A stretch of 38,666 nucleotides of DNA from a virus: positions 1-38,666 of IMG/VR virus record IMGVR_UViG_3300031754_000011, one strand, 5' to 3'. The translations under genes and the position numbers were made by a program. Shown piece after piece: positions 13,430 through 20,098 of the stretch; position 1 is the first letter of the stretch, and each line of letters begins with the position of its first letter. A model generated the notes under the pieces. It did no database searches. It saw only the letters and a list, made by a program, of their open reading frames with translations, and was not told the DNA's origin.

Positions 13430-14236
13430 ATGAGCGATAATCAATCAGCGGCTGAGGTCCCTTACCAGTCGGTCGCTGCGCCGCCCTCGGATGTGCCTTC
13501 GACTGTCGTCTCCGGGGGCGGCGGCCTGCTCGCCATGATCGAGCGGCTCGCCACCAACCCGCAGCTCAACATCGAGGTGTTCGACCGCCTGCTCAAGGCC
13601 CGGCGCGAGGAGGAGGACCGCGCCGCCGAGCGCGCCTTCAATTCTGCGATGAGCCAAGCCAAGGGCGAGTTCACGCCGATCATCAAGACGCACATCGTCG
13701 ACTACCCGCACAAGGATGGGCGCGGGCGCACGTCCTATAAGCATGAGGAACTCGCCGACATCTCTGCTGTCGTCGACCCAATCCTCAGCAAATACGGCCT
13801 GAGCTACCGCCATCGCACCGTTCAGACGGGCGGCAAGATCACCGTCACCTGCATTCTCTCCCACGCCGACGGCCACAGCGAGGAGAACAGCCTCGACGGC
13901 GTCGAGGACACGTCGGGGCAGAAGAACTCAAACCAGTCCATCGCGTCGACCGTCACCTACCTGCAACGCTACACGCTCAAGCAGGGGCTGGGCCTCGCCG
14001 CCGGGCGCGACAACGACGGACAGGGCGAGCCGTCCCCCAAGATCAGCGTCGAGCAGGCCAACGAGCTGCAAAAGCTCATCGATCAGACGGGCCGCAGCCA
14101 AGCGACGCTGCTTAGGCTCGTCGGCGTCGACGAGGTCGTCGACATGACGGTCGATCAGTTCACGCGGGCCAAGGAAGTCCTCGGCCTCGCCAAGGCAGAG
14201 AAGGCGCGCAAGAATGCTCCAGCAGGGAACGGATGA
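13430..14236 (+). CDS. erf: ERF-family single-strand annealing protein
   Basis: 268 residues. The ERF core (PF04404) is clear: FNSAMSQAKGEFTPIIKTH, YKHEELADISAVVDPILSKY, GLSYRH, ILSHADGHSEE, then NSNQSIASTVTYLQRYTLKQ with GLGLAAGRDNDGQ. It anneals complementary single strands during recombination and possibly genome circularisation. The C-terminal 65 residues are a linker plus helices. ATG 13430 chosen (GAGAG 8 nt upstream). First gene of the rightward operon; overlaps the exonuclease gene by 23 bases. Confidence 0.93.
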   Translation: MSDNQSAAEVPYQSVAAPPSDVPSTVVSGGGGLLAMIERLATNPQLNIEVFDRLLKARREEEDRAAERAFNSAMSQAKGEFTPIIKTHIVDYPHKDGRGRTSYKHEELADISAVVDPILSKYGLSYRHRTVQTGGKITVTCILSHADGHSEENSLDGVEDTSGQKNSNQSIASTVTYLQRYTLKQGLGLAAGRDNDGQGEPSPKISVEQANELQKLIDQTGRSQATLLRLVGVDEVVDMTVDQFTRAKEVLGLAKAEKARKNAPAGNG

Positions 14237-14837
14237 GTGGCGCCAAGCGCGCTGCGGTTCGATAGGCGCATCGGATGCGCCGCGCGTCGTGCGCCGCACC
14301 AAGACCGGCTACAGCGCGGATCGCGACAGCCTGATGGCGAGCAAGGTCCTTGAGCGCCTGACCGGCGTGCCGGTCGAGATCTTCAAGACCGCCGCCATGC
14401 TCCAGGGGACCGCGCGCGAGCCTGAGGCGCGCATGCTCTACGAGATGGTCCGTGGCGTCGAGGTCGAAGAGGTGGGCTTGGTGCCGCACCCGTTCGTCAA
14501 GGCGTCCCACGCCTCGCCCGACGGTTACGTCAGCGGCACGGGCCTGATCGAAATCAAGGCTCCGCTGCCCGCAGCGCATCTCGACACGCTCCTCACCAAG
14601 ACGATCAGCAACGATCACATCGTGCAGATGCAGTGGCAAATGGCCTGCACTGGGCGCGCATGGTGCGACTACATTAGTTTTAGTTCAGACTTCCCGCCCG
14701 CGATGCAGCTTTGGATTAGTCGCGTCGAGCGCAATCCGCGCTTGATCGGCGAGCTTGAGAGCGAGATCACGCAGTTTATCAGAGAGCTTGAGGCGAAAAT
14801 CGCCAAGCTCTCGCGCGAATACGCGGTGGCGGCATGA
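14214..14837 (+). CDS. YqaJ/lambda-type viral exonuclease
   Basis: 207 residues, YqaJ domain (PF09588). Seen: GSIGASDAPRV (residues 15-25), GTAREPEAR with Glu69, SPDGYV with Asp103, and LIEIKAP with Glu113-x-Lys115, then QMQWQMACTG. These are the metal-binding and catalytic residues of the lambda exonuclease fold. It digests one strand of duplex ends, feeding the ERF annealase; the overlapping genes form a Red-like pair. Confidence 0.93.
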   Translation: MLQQGTDEWRQARCGSIGASDAPRVVRRTKTGYSADRDSLMASKVLERLTGVPVEIFKTAAMLQGTAREPEARMLYEMVRGVEVEEVGLVPHPFVKASHASPDGYVSGTGLIEIKAPLPAAHLDTLLTKTISNDHIVQMQWQMACTGRAWCDYISFSSDFPPAMQLWISRVERNPRLIGELESEITQFIRELEAKIAKLSREYAVAA

Positions 14838-15355
14838 CCACCGACAGAGACGCCTGGGAGCAATATCGCGAAACCAAAAAAAACGACCTCGCGGCTCGCT
14901 ACAGTGGCTTCAAATGCCCCGACTGCATCTATTGGTATGTCGAGAGCTGGCAGGTCGAAAAAGCGGTCCTCAACGATGAGGATCTCGATTACGAAACGCC
15001 GCGCGGCGAATGCCGCCGCAAGGCCCCGATCCCGCAGCCGCTGTTAGCTGTGCTAACGGGCCAATTGGCCGGATCAATCGCCTGGGCGGCCGAGGAGACC
15101 GCCAATATCCCCCACGTCGAAGAAGGGCTCGGAGCGACCGATTACTCCCTTGAGCACAACGATGTGTACGAGATCGACACATGGCCGCTGACGACTGTCG
15201 ACGACTGGTGCGGCGAGGGCAAGCCGGGCCGCAAGCCGATGAGCGCCGAAACCATCGCCAAGCTTGAGGCGCTGCACGCCAAGGCTTTCCCCCCGGACGA
15301 GAAGGACGACGCGCTCACCCTCAACAACCAGCCAAAACCCGAAAACTCCGCGTAG
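14834..15355 (+). CDS. Cys-containing hypothetical protein of the recombination operon
   Basis: 173 residues. CPDCIYWYVESWQVEKA, GECRRKAPIPQPL and DWCGEGKPG together give the pattern CxxC ... GxCRRxAP ... W...DWCGE, found in a widespread small protein family likely to bind a metal through four cysteines. ATG overlaps the exonuclease stop (ATGA). Acidic C-terminus. Biochemical role unknown. Confidence 0.72.
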   Translation: MTTDRDAWEQYRETKKNDLAARYSGFKCPDCIYWYVESWQVEKAVLNDEDLDYETPRGECRRKAPIPQPLLAVLTGQLAGSIAWAAEETANIPHVEEGLGATDYSLEHNDVYEIDTWPLTTVDDWCGEGKPGRKPMSAETIAKLEALHAKAFPPDEKDDALTLNNQPKPENSA

Positions 15356-15360
15356 CGCCC

Positions 15361-15855
15361 ATGATGGCCTTTCGCTGGACAGGCGCTGAAATGGTCCCGC
15401 TACGGCCCCAGGCGGCGGCCAAGGCCTTCGTCGAGGGCCGCCGGTACTGGTTTGAAGAGGCGAGCGAGCGGAGCTGGATCTCCCACCAGCAGCAGTTCGC
15501 GTGGATCAGCGAGGCGCATGGCAATCTGCCTGAAAACCTCGCTGAGACATTCCCGACGCCCGAACATTTGCGCAAGGCGGCGTTGATCGCCACCGGCTGG
15601 CATCGCGAGACAATCATTGACGCTGGGAACGCCAAGGCGGCGCTGCGGGTCGCCGCCTACGCCAGGGGAGAGGATGAGTTCGCTCAAGTCGTGACGCGCG
15701 GGCAAACGGTGATCGTGCGCAAGGCGCGCAGCCAGCGCATGCACGGCCTCGACCGGATGGACAAGGCCGAGTTCCAGCGCTCGAAGGACGACATCCTAGG
15801 CTGGATCTCGGAGCTGATCGGCGTCGAGCCTGAGCGGCTCAGGGGGGCGGCGTGA
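15361..15855 (+). CDS. Conserved phage protein of the recombination operon (164 aa)
   Basis: Begins MAFRWTGAEMVPLRPQAAAK, continues AFVEGRRYWFEEASERSWIS, AETFPTPEHLRKAALI and ends DDILGWISELIGVEPERL. This layout (F.W.G..M.P..P..A...F..G..Y, ERS..SH...FAW) is a family I recall from rhizobial and rhodobacterial phages, usually beside annealase and exonuclease genes. Function unknown; DNA metabolism is inferred from context. Confidence 0.75.
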   Translation: MMAFRWTGAEMVPLRPQAAAKAFVEGRRYWFEEASERSWISHQQQFAWISEAHGNLPENLAETFPTPEHLRKAALIATGWHRETIIDAGNAKAALRVAAYARGEDEFAQVVTRGQTVIVRKARSQRMHGLDRMDKAEFQRSKDDILGWISELIGVEPERLRGAA

Positions 15856-15881
15856 TGGACGGGATTGAGGATTTGGCATGA
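15855..15881 (+). CDS. Eight-codon coupling ORF (low confidence)
   Basis: MDGIEDLA then TGA. The ATG overlaps the upstream stop (TGATG) and the stop overlaps the HNH start (ATGA), so ribosomes could step from one long gene to the next through it. Only the overlaps support it. Confidence 0.25.
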   Translation: MDGIEDLA

Positions 15882-16228
15882 TCCGCATCTCGTTCTCGAC
15901 GGCATCCAAGCGCACCATCGTCCTGCGGGCGACCGACATGCAGGGGCGGATCTGGTGCGAGCAGTGCGGGACCGAGTGCGTGACGCGGGCCGACTACGAG
16001 ATCGACCATGTCGTCGCCGAAGGCGTGCGGCCCGCCAACGACAACCGGAGCCCGCTCACCGCAGACGACGGCAAACTGCTCTGCCTCAAGTGCCACGACA
16101 AGAAAACGCGGCGCGACGTGTTCGAGATCGCCAAGGCGAAGCGCCTCGAAAGCAAACACCGCGTCGTCGGCGCCGGGAGGACCGAGCTGGCCCGGCGCTA
16201 CGGCATCAAGCAGGAGCCCCACAGATGA
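15878..16228 (+). CDS. HNH endonuclease
   Basis: 116 residues. Zinc-binding CEQCGTEC (27-34) and LLCLKCHDKKT (67-77) flank the active-site strand YEIDHVVAEG with His44; His73 is the second active-site histidine. Compact single-domain HNH. It lies in the early operon, not beside terL, so a role in recombination or host DNA attack is more likely than in packaging, but that is inference. Confidence 0.88.
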   Translation: MIRISFSTASKRTIVLRATDMQGRIWCEQCGTECVTRADYEIDHVVAEGVRPANDNRSPLTADDGKLLCLKCHDKKTRRDVFEIAKAKRLESKHRVVGAGRTELARRYGIKQEPHR

Positions 16229-16512
16229 CCGTACGCGGCCTTGCGCTCGCCGCCGCGCTTCTGGCCTCGATGCCGGTCGAGGCGGCGGCCTGCCACCATT
16301 ATTCGCGCTGGTATTACCCCTGGCCGCAGCGGTGCGGCGTCACAGCAGCCCGTCACGTCACGTCACGCCCTGTCACAAGCGTGACGGCGGCCCAGGATGT
16401 TCCCGAAATTCCCCTTCCCAGCCTCGCCAGGGCCGATCTCGACGGCGGCGAGGCGGATGAGCCCGCCCGCGCCCGGCTCCTGCTGCGGGCCGCCCTGGAG
16501 GCCACGCAATGA
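16225..16512 (+). CDS. Small exported protein with signal peptide
   Basis: 95 residues. N-terminus MTVRGLALAAALLASMPVEA is a typical signal peptide, with cleavage likely after AAA or AEA-like sites just before CHHYSRWYYPWPQRC. The mature part has two cysteines, then a polar Thr/Val-rich tail. I recall the CHHYS.W.YPWPQRCG string from rhizobial phages. The periplasmic target is unknown; superinfection exclusion is one possibility. ATG overlaps the HNH stop. Confidence 0.7.
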   Translation: MTVRGLALAAALLASMPVEAAACHHYSRWYYPWPQRCGVTAARHVTSRPVTSVTAAQDVPEIPLPSLARADLDGGEADEPARARLLLRAALEATQ

Positions 16513-16739
16513 TCGACCGCACCGCATTCCTGAACCTTAAGTCGTGGCGAATGATCGATGATCGGCCGACTTTCGGGTTGACGGTGCGGATCATTTGGCG
16601 GCCGGTCGCGCTCTGCGCCTGGGAGATCGTCGTCGGCGAGCGAGGCCTATGCTCGCTGCCTCGCTTCACGCGAGCTGACGAGGCGAAAGCGGACGCATGG
16701 CCTCAGATCGAAGCCATGGAAAAAGCCCATGCCCACTAA
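16509..16739 (+). CDS. Small hypothetical protein (76 aa)
   Basis: Beta-rich with FGLTVRIIWRPVALCAWEIV in the centre and SLPRFTRADEAKADAWPQIE toward the end. Both ends overlap neighbours (ATGA at the start, 11 bases at the end). No motif recognised. Confidence 0.6.
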   Translation: MIDRTAFLNLKSWRMIDDRPTFGLTVRIIWRPVALCAWEIVVGERGLCSLPRFTRADEAKADAWPQIEAMEKAHAH

Positions 16740-16947
16740 AGCCAACGGCCCTCTGATGGAGGACTACATCCGCGCGCTGCGGGCCGCCAAGCGGATGGGG
16801 GTCAAGGCAGTCCGCATCGAGGTGGGCAAGGGGGCTATTGTCATGATGATAGACGATGCTTATCTGGAGAAGTTGGCCGTGGGCCAACCTCCAGCACCGG
16901 ATACCGAACAGGCGAAGCGGGAGCCTCACAACTGGAAAGACTGGTAA
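16729..16947 (+). CDS. Integrase-proximal small protein (72 aa), paralogue of 18439 gene
   Basis: Starts MPTKANGPLMEDYIRALRAA, continues VKAVRIEVGKGAIVMMIDD and ends PHNWKDW. The start is nearly identical to the 186-residue protein at 18439 (MPTKSNGPLMEDINRAIKAA). Small proteins of this shape commonly precede integrases in alphaproteobacterial prophages; an excisionase or accessory role is possible but unproven. Eight bases separate it from the integrase. Confidence 0.7.
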   Translation: MPTKANGPLMEDYIRALRAAKRMGVKAVRIEVGKGAIVMMIDDAYLEKLAVGQPPAPDTEQAKREPHNWKDW

Positions 16948-16955
16948 GGGAAAAA

Positions 16956-18149
16956 ATGTCACGCAAACTCAAGCCGGAACAACGGCAGCGGTCCTTCCGC
17001 GCGCTCGTTCACGGCTACCGCCCTGAGAAGGGCCTCTACTGGGAGCTAAGCCGCCACAACCGGGAGGGCCATGAGCGTGGTTGGTGGGTATACCGGCCCG
17101 TCCAGCGCGACGAGAACGGCAAGCGCCTGCGTGTCCGCCTCCCCGGCGAGTTCGGTTCGCCTGCGTTTCAAGAGGCGCTGCGGGCCGCCAAGTATGGCCG
17201 CCATGGCCAAGCCGTCGCCATGCCCGCGAAGGCCGCGAAGCTCACGCGCAATGACCCGAACAGCCTGCAATGGTTGATCGACGCCTACATCGCTTGGATG
17301 AAGCCGAAGACCGGCAAGGGCTTCGCTGACGCCACCAAGAAGCAACATCGCACGATCTTGACGCACGTCAGCCTGAAGCACGGCGGCCAACCGTTCCGCC
17401 TCATCAGCAGCACGGACATCATCGATCTCCGCGACGGTATCGCCGCGAAAGACGCGAAGGCTATGGCGAACAAGACCATCGCCATCATCGAGGCTTTGTA
17501 CGACTGGGCCGCGAGCGCCGAGGCGAGCAAGGTTCTCAATGGCAAGCCCGTTCAGGTCAATCCTTGCGTCGGGATCGAGAGGATCGAACGCAGCGACGAG
17601 GAGGAAGGCCATCACGCCTGGACGGTGGCAGAGCAGCAGACCTGGGAGCGCCACTTCAAGATCGGCACGCGCGGGCGCATCATCTACGAGCTGATGCAAA
17701 CCGGCATGGCTTGCGTTGATGCATGCGCCGCCGGTCCCGAAGACCTCTTCACCAACCCGAAGGGCGAACTCTGCATAGCAACCAAGCGGCAGAAGACCAA
17801 GAAGGCTTTCACCGTCCCGGTCACGCCAAACCTCAAGGCGGCGATTGACGCTGGCCCGTGCGGCAAGACGACTTTCTTCGGCGCCGAGAAGACCGCCGAG
17901 AAGTTGGACGCTGGCTACGTCAGCGGCTGGGTGGCGAGGACGTGCGACGAGATCGGCATCCCCGACTGCACCGCCCATGGCCTGCGCCATACCGCCATCA
18001 CGCGCGCACTGGAGAAGGGCGCTCGCGAGCATAACCTGATGGCCCTGTTCGGCCTCACAATTGCGGTCGCGGCGAAGTACGTCAAGACGTTCAACGACAA
18101 GCGGGCCGCTGAAGGCAGCGCGCATCTCTTTGAACGCGACATCGCTTGA
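16956..18149 (+). CDS. int: Tyrosine-family integrase with non-canonical catalytic set
   Basis: 397 residues. Basic N-terminal arm region, helical core-binding domain (about 100-190), catalytic domain about 220-390. Seen: KRQKTKK with the beta-strand Lys near 280, HGLRH with His341 and Arg344, and AKYVK with Tyr375. The first catalytic Arg, expected in TGxRxxD, is replaced: TGMACVD has Ala at about 252. The GH/GW residue is Leu (FGLT, about 367). It should direct site-specific recombination, but these changes suggest altered or lost activity. An attP-like region follows. Confidence 0.85.
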   Translation: MSRKLKPEQRQRSFRALVHGYRPEKGLYWELSRHNREGHERGWWVYRPVQRDENGKRLRVRLPGEFGSPAFQEALRAAKYGRHGQAVAMPAKAAKLTRNDPNSLQWLIDAYIAWMKPKTGKGFADATKKQHRTILTHVSLKHGGQPFRLISSTDIIDLRDGIAAKDAKAMANKTIAIIEALYDWAASAEASKVLNGKPVQVNPCVGIERIERSDEEEGHHAWTVAEQQTWERHFKIGTRGRIIYELMQTGMACVDACAAGPEDLFTNPKGELCIATKRQKTKKAFTVPVTPNLKAAIDAGPCGKTTFFGAEKTAEKLDAGYVSGWVARTCDEIGIPDCTAHGLRHTAITRALEKGAREHNLMALFGLTIAVAAKYVKTFNDKRAAEGSAHLFERDIA

Positions 18150-18152
18150 AAA

Positions 18153-18336
18153 TTCCCGCACCCTATTTCGGAGCCTGAGTAAGCGCCTGGAAAGCCCCGG
18201 TTTTGCTGGGCCTAGTTTCCGCACCCAATGCCGACGCGGAACTCGGCATTGGCGGAAAACCGGGCTTTTTCGCAAAGGTGCGGGAGAAACCGACCCTCCT
18301 GAAACCGTTGAGCTTTTTTACCACCCGTCCCGCACC
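18153..18336. repeat. Repeat-rich region after the integrase, possible attP
   Basis: TYCCGCACC occurs at 18154-18162, about 18217-18225 and 18328-18336, and inverted (GGTGCGGGA) at 18277-18285. Four copies around a strong hairpin next to int resemble arm-type integrase sites. No tRNA fragment is visible to mark a core. Confidence 0.45.
18191..18270 (+). terminator. Nested hairpin with T run downstream of integrase
   Basis: Inner stem CCAATGCCGA-cgcggaac-TCGGCATTGG (18225-18252) is 10 bp and perfect. Outer arms AAAGCCCCGGTTTT (18191-18204) and AAAACCGGGCTTTTT (18256-18270) pair with one bulge. TTTCCGC/GCGGAAA offers an alternative pairing that competes for the same AAA. The closing TTTTT supports termination of the int transcript; the alternatives suggest attenuation. 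Confidence 0.65.
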
Positions 18337-18355
18337 TGGGTTGGCCTATGGGCGC

Positions 18356-18422
18356 AAACTTTTGGCCTGCGCCGACATGGCGCAACGCGCGCGGGGTGTT
18401 ATATGTTGGCCCAAGGACAACT
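18356..18422 (+). promoter_or_regulatory. Promoter-like 67-bp module, copy 1
   Basis: Blocks TTTTGGCC, CATGGCGC and TTATATGTTGGCCC occur with spacers of 8 and 15 bases, exactly as in the second copy at 19026. TATATG is a good -10; the conserved CATGGCGC replaces a normal -35. It lies 16 bases before the start of the 186-residue gene. Confidence 0.6.
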
Positions 18423-18438
18423 TGAGAGCGCGCGACCT

Positions 18439-18999
18439 ATGCCCACTAAATCAAACGGACCGTTGATGGAGGATATTAACCGGGCGATCAAAGCCGCCGA
18501 GCGGAACGGCTGGGATGAGATGACCGTCAGGTACCCGAACGGAAGTGAGATCACCATCAGGAAGGGTGAGGACGCCAAGGCAGCAATTAAGGCAGCAGCG
18601 CCCGCGACCACGGCGCCTCTGATCAGGCAGGACGATACGCCCCGTTTGTCGTGGTTCAACCCTGCCGAACCTAAGTCAGATCAAAGTCAGGAAATCTTCA
18701 GCGAAGTGGACACAATCTTTCGAACGGGAGTTTTGCCTTGGGATGCGCCTATCAGACGTATTGTGGCTGAACTGGCGAAGCGCGGTTATGCCCAACTGGA
18801 TGGCGAGCCTCTGATCGTGAAGAGGTTGAGCAGACTGTTGACGGAGAAAGGGTTCAACGCCACGCAGTTCGCCTCCGAGAAGCTGAGGGAAAAGTGGGCG
18901 CGCGAGCGGGCGCATTTTATACGGCAGGCCGTTCTGGAGGGGCATCTCCCGCGCGAGGCTCTTCATGAGATCGAGCCGAAGCCGAAGCTCAATTGGTGA
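18439..18999 (+). CDS. Paralogue of the integrase-proximal protein, extended (186 aa)
   Basis: Residues 1-20 (MPTKSNGPLMEDINRAIKAA) repeat the start of the 72-residue protein before int. Residues 35-50 (YPNGSEITIRKGED) form a small beta element. A long new C-terminal part follows (IVAELAKRGYAQLDG, RLSRLLTEKGFNATQFASEK), helical and possibly a winged-helix DNA binder. Base composition is AT-richer than neighbours. The two paralogues flank the integrase, suggesting duplication. Confidence 0.68.
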   Translation: MPTKSNGPLMEDINRAIKAAERNGWDEMTVRYPNGSEITIRKGEDAKAAIKAAAPATTAPLIRQDDTPRLSWFNPAEPKSDQSQEIFSEVDTIFRTGVLPWDAPIRRIVAELAKRGYAQLDGEPLIVKRLSRLLTEKGFNATQFASEKLREKWARERAHFIRQAVLEGHLPREALHEIEPKPKLNW

Positions 19000-19025
19000 C
19001 CGAGAGCAAGCTGGCTCATAAAGGC

Positions 19026-19092
19026 AAGTTTTTGGCCGAAATAGTCATGGCGCGCGCCAAGGCTGTGCTTATATGTTGGCCCGATGGCAACT
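19026..19092 (+). promoter_or_regulatory. Promoter-like 67-bp module, copy 2
   Basis: Same three blocks and spacing as at 18356, ending TTATATGTTGGCCC then GATGGCAACT. The ATG of the next gene lies eight bases after TATATG, so transcription would begin at or one or two bases from the start codon, giving a leaderless message. Confidence 0.6.
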
Positions 19093-19230
19093 AAGCTGGC
19101 CTATGCAACCTTGGCGGTGTTTGCAGCCCTCGCAATGGGCGTCGTCAGCGTGGGCGCATTCGATTTCGGCCGCAATCTTAAGCGGCTAATGACCCAGCCT
19201 CCGATCATCATCGTCATAGGCCGCCAATGA
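19084..19230 (+). CDS. Small membrane protein (48 aa), probably leaderless
   Basis: One hydrophobic helix near the N-terminus (LAYATLAVFAALAMGVVSVG), then basic FGRNLKRLM and a hydrophobic C-terminus PPIIIVIGRQ. No Shine-Dalgarno; the ATG is part of the promoter module. Followed by overlapping ATGA to the coiled-coil gene. First of a set of tiny membrane proteins. Confidence 0.58.
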   Translation: MATKLAYATLAVFAALAMGVVSVGAFDFGRNLKRLMTQPPIIIVIGRQ

Positions 19231-19466
19231 CCGAGCTGCCCGATAATGTCGACTTGCAATGGATCGGCCGGACGATGCTGGCGATGCGCCAGGATATCCA
19301 CGACCTCAGAACTGACTTGCGCCATATCCGCGAGGACTTGGATGTAGTCGCGATGCGCGTCATTCGCATCGACGCCGCTGTGACCGCGCTGCGCGATGAC
19401 CTGCGGGCGCTATGGGGGGCCTATGGCGACCTGCGCCGCCGGGTCGAGGCGCTCGAGAAAGACTGA
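19227..19466 (+). CDS. Coiled-coil small protein (79 aa)
   Basis: Begins MTELPDNVDLQWIGRTMLAM, followed by heptads (DIHDLRTDLRHIREDLDVV, LRDDLRALWGAYGDLRRRV). The D(N)(I/V)DLQWIGR(T) opening is shared by small proteins of many rhizobial phages. Soluble oligomer likely. It sits among membrane proteins, so it may be a partner of one of them. Confidence 0.75.
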   Translation: MTELPDNVDLQWIGRTMLAMRQDIHDLRTDLRHIREDLDVVAMRVIRIDAAVTALRDDLRALWGAYGDLRRRVEALEKD

Positions 19467-19468
19467 CG

Positions 19469-19573
19469 ATGGAGCCGATCCCAAACCCCTGGATCAAATG
19501 GTCGTTCGGGATGACGGCGGTGTTGGTCATCGCCATGGTCGCCATGTACTTCATAGTCGGACACGTGAAATGA
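19469..19573 (+). CDS. Tiny membrane protein (34 aa)
   Basis: MEPIPNPWIKWSFGMTAVLV then IAMVAMYFIVGHVK: a single transmembrane helix with a short outer end. It is a few bases after the coiled-coil gene and its stop overlaps the next ATG (ATGA), so it belongs to a coupled operon. Confidence 0.6.
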   Translation: MEPIPNPWIKWSFGMTAVLVIAMVAMYFIVGHVK

Positions 19574-19815
19574 TACTTTACGCATTCCTCGCATTGGTCG
19601 GCATCGCCGTCATCCTCGCCACCGTCTCGCAGGAGGCCGAACACGCCCCTGACCAAAATATTTGGCGCGGCTTCCTCATCGGGGGCGGGTCAATCGTCCT
19701 TGCTGGGTGCCTTTGGGCGTGGCCAGCCGCAGTTTCAACGCTGCTCGTCGCGATAGCAGCGGTAGTCGTGGTCGCGGGCGGCCTTGCTTACGGCCTCGCC
19801 AAACTTCTTCACTGA
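19570..19815 (+). CDS. Membrane protein with three predicted helices (81 aa)
   Basis: Helices at about 1-17 (ILYAFLALVGIAVILATV), 33-52 (FLIGGGSIVLAGCLWAW) and 55-77 (LLVAIAAVVVVAGGLAYG), with a polar loop QEAEHAPDQNIWR between the first two. Holin-like in size, but far from the lysozyme; superinfection exclusion or another membrane role is equally possible. Confidence 0.62.
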   Translation: MILYAFLALVGIAVILATVSQEAEHAPDQNIWRGFLIGGGSIVLAGCLWAWPAAVSTLLVAIAAVVVVAGGLAYGLAKLLH

Positions 19816-19827
19816 CCCGGTATCCAG

Positions 19828-19929
19828 TTGTTGAAACTGCGCGCTTGGCTGCCCGCCGTCCAGACCTGGATGGTGGGCTTCAATCTCGTTTTAACGGTCG
19901 CGGTCCTGTTCCGCGTCTTCACCCACTAA
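19828..19929 (+). CDS. Tiny membrane protein with TTG start (33 aa)
   Basis: Reads LKLRAWLPAVQTWMVGFNLV then LTVAVLFRVFTH from TTG at 19828 or 19831; an internal ATG gives 19 residues. One transmembrane helix. No good Shine-Dalgarno, so this is the least certain of the series. Confidence 0.35.
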   Translation: MLKLRAWLPAVQTWMVGFNLVLTVAVLFRVFTH

Positions 19930-19942
19930 AGGATCAAACCCA

Positions 19943-20098
19943 ATGACCTATTTCCTGTTTGTTCTCGGCATGATCGTGTTCCTCGGCCTCTTGCGAGCGT
20001 TTCTGCAATGGCTGACTGACGCCATCAACGGCCCTACGGCGTCAACTGGTCCAACGGCCCAAGGCCCGTCCGCGCCGCCGACGAGCCGCCCAGAATAA
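19943..20098 (+). CDS. Small membrane protein with Pro/Ser tail (51 aa)
   Basis: MTYFLFVLGMIVFLGLLRAF forms one transmembrane helix; the remaining residues (TGPTAQGPSAPPTSRPE) are a disordered tail. GGATC lies about 10 bases before the ATG. Its 3' end overlaps the convergent virion gene by 65 bases, so the two messages are antisense there. Confidence 0.58.
   Translation: MTYFLFVLGMIVFLGLLRAFLQWLTDAINGPTASTGPTAQGPSAPPTSRPE

Noticed and set aside
16225-16512. Exported protein considered as an outer-membrane spanin
   Set aside because: The Cys after the signal peptide lacks a proper lipobox, and it is far from the lysozyme.
17046-18275. Long open frame antisense to the integrase
   Set aside because: The integrase has recognisable HGLRH and Tyr motifs; the antisense frame arises from GC-rich third positions.
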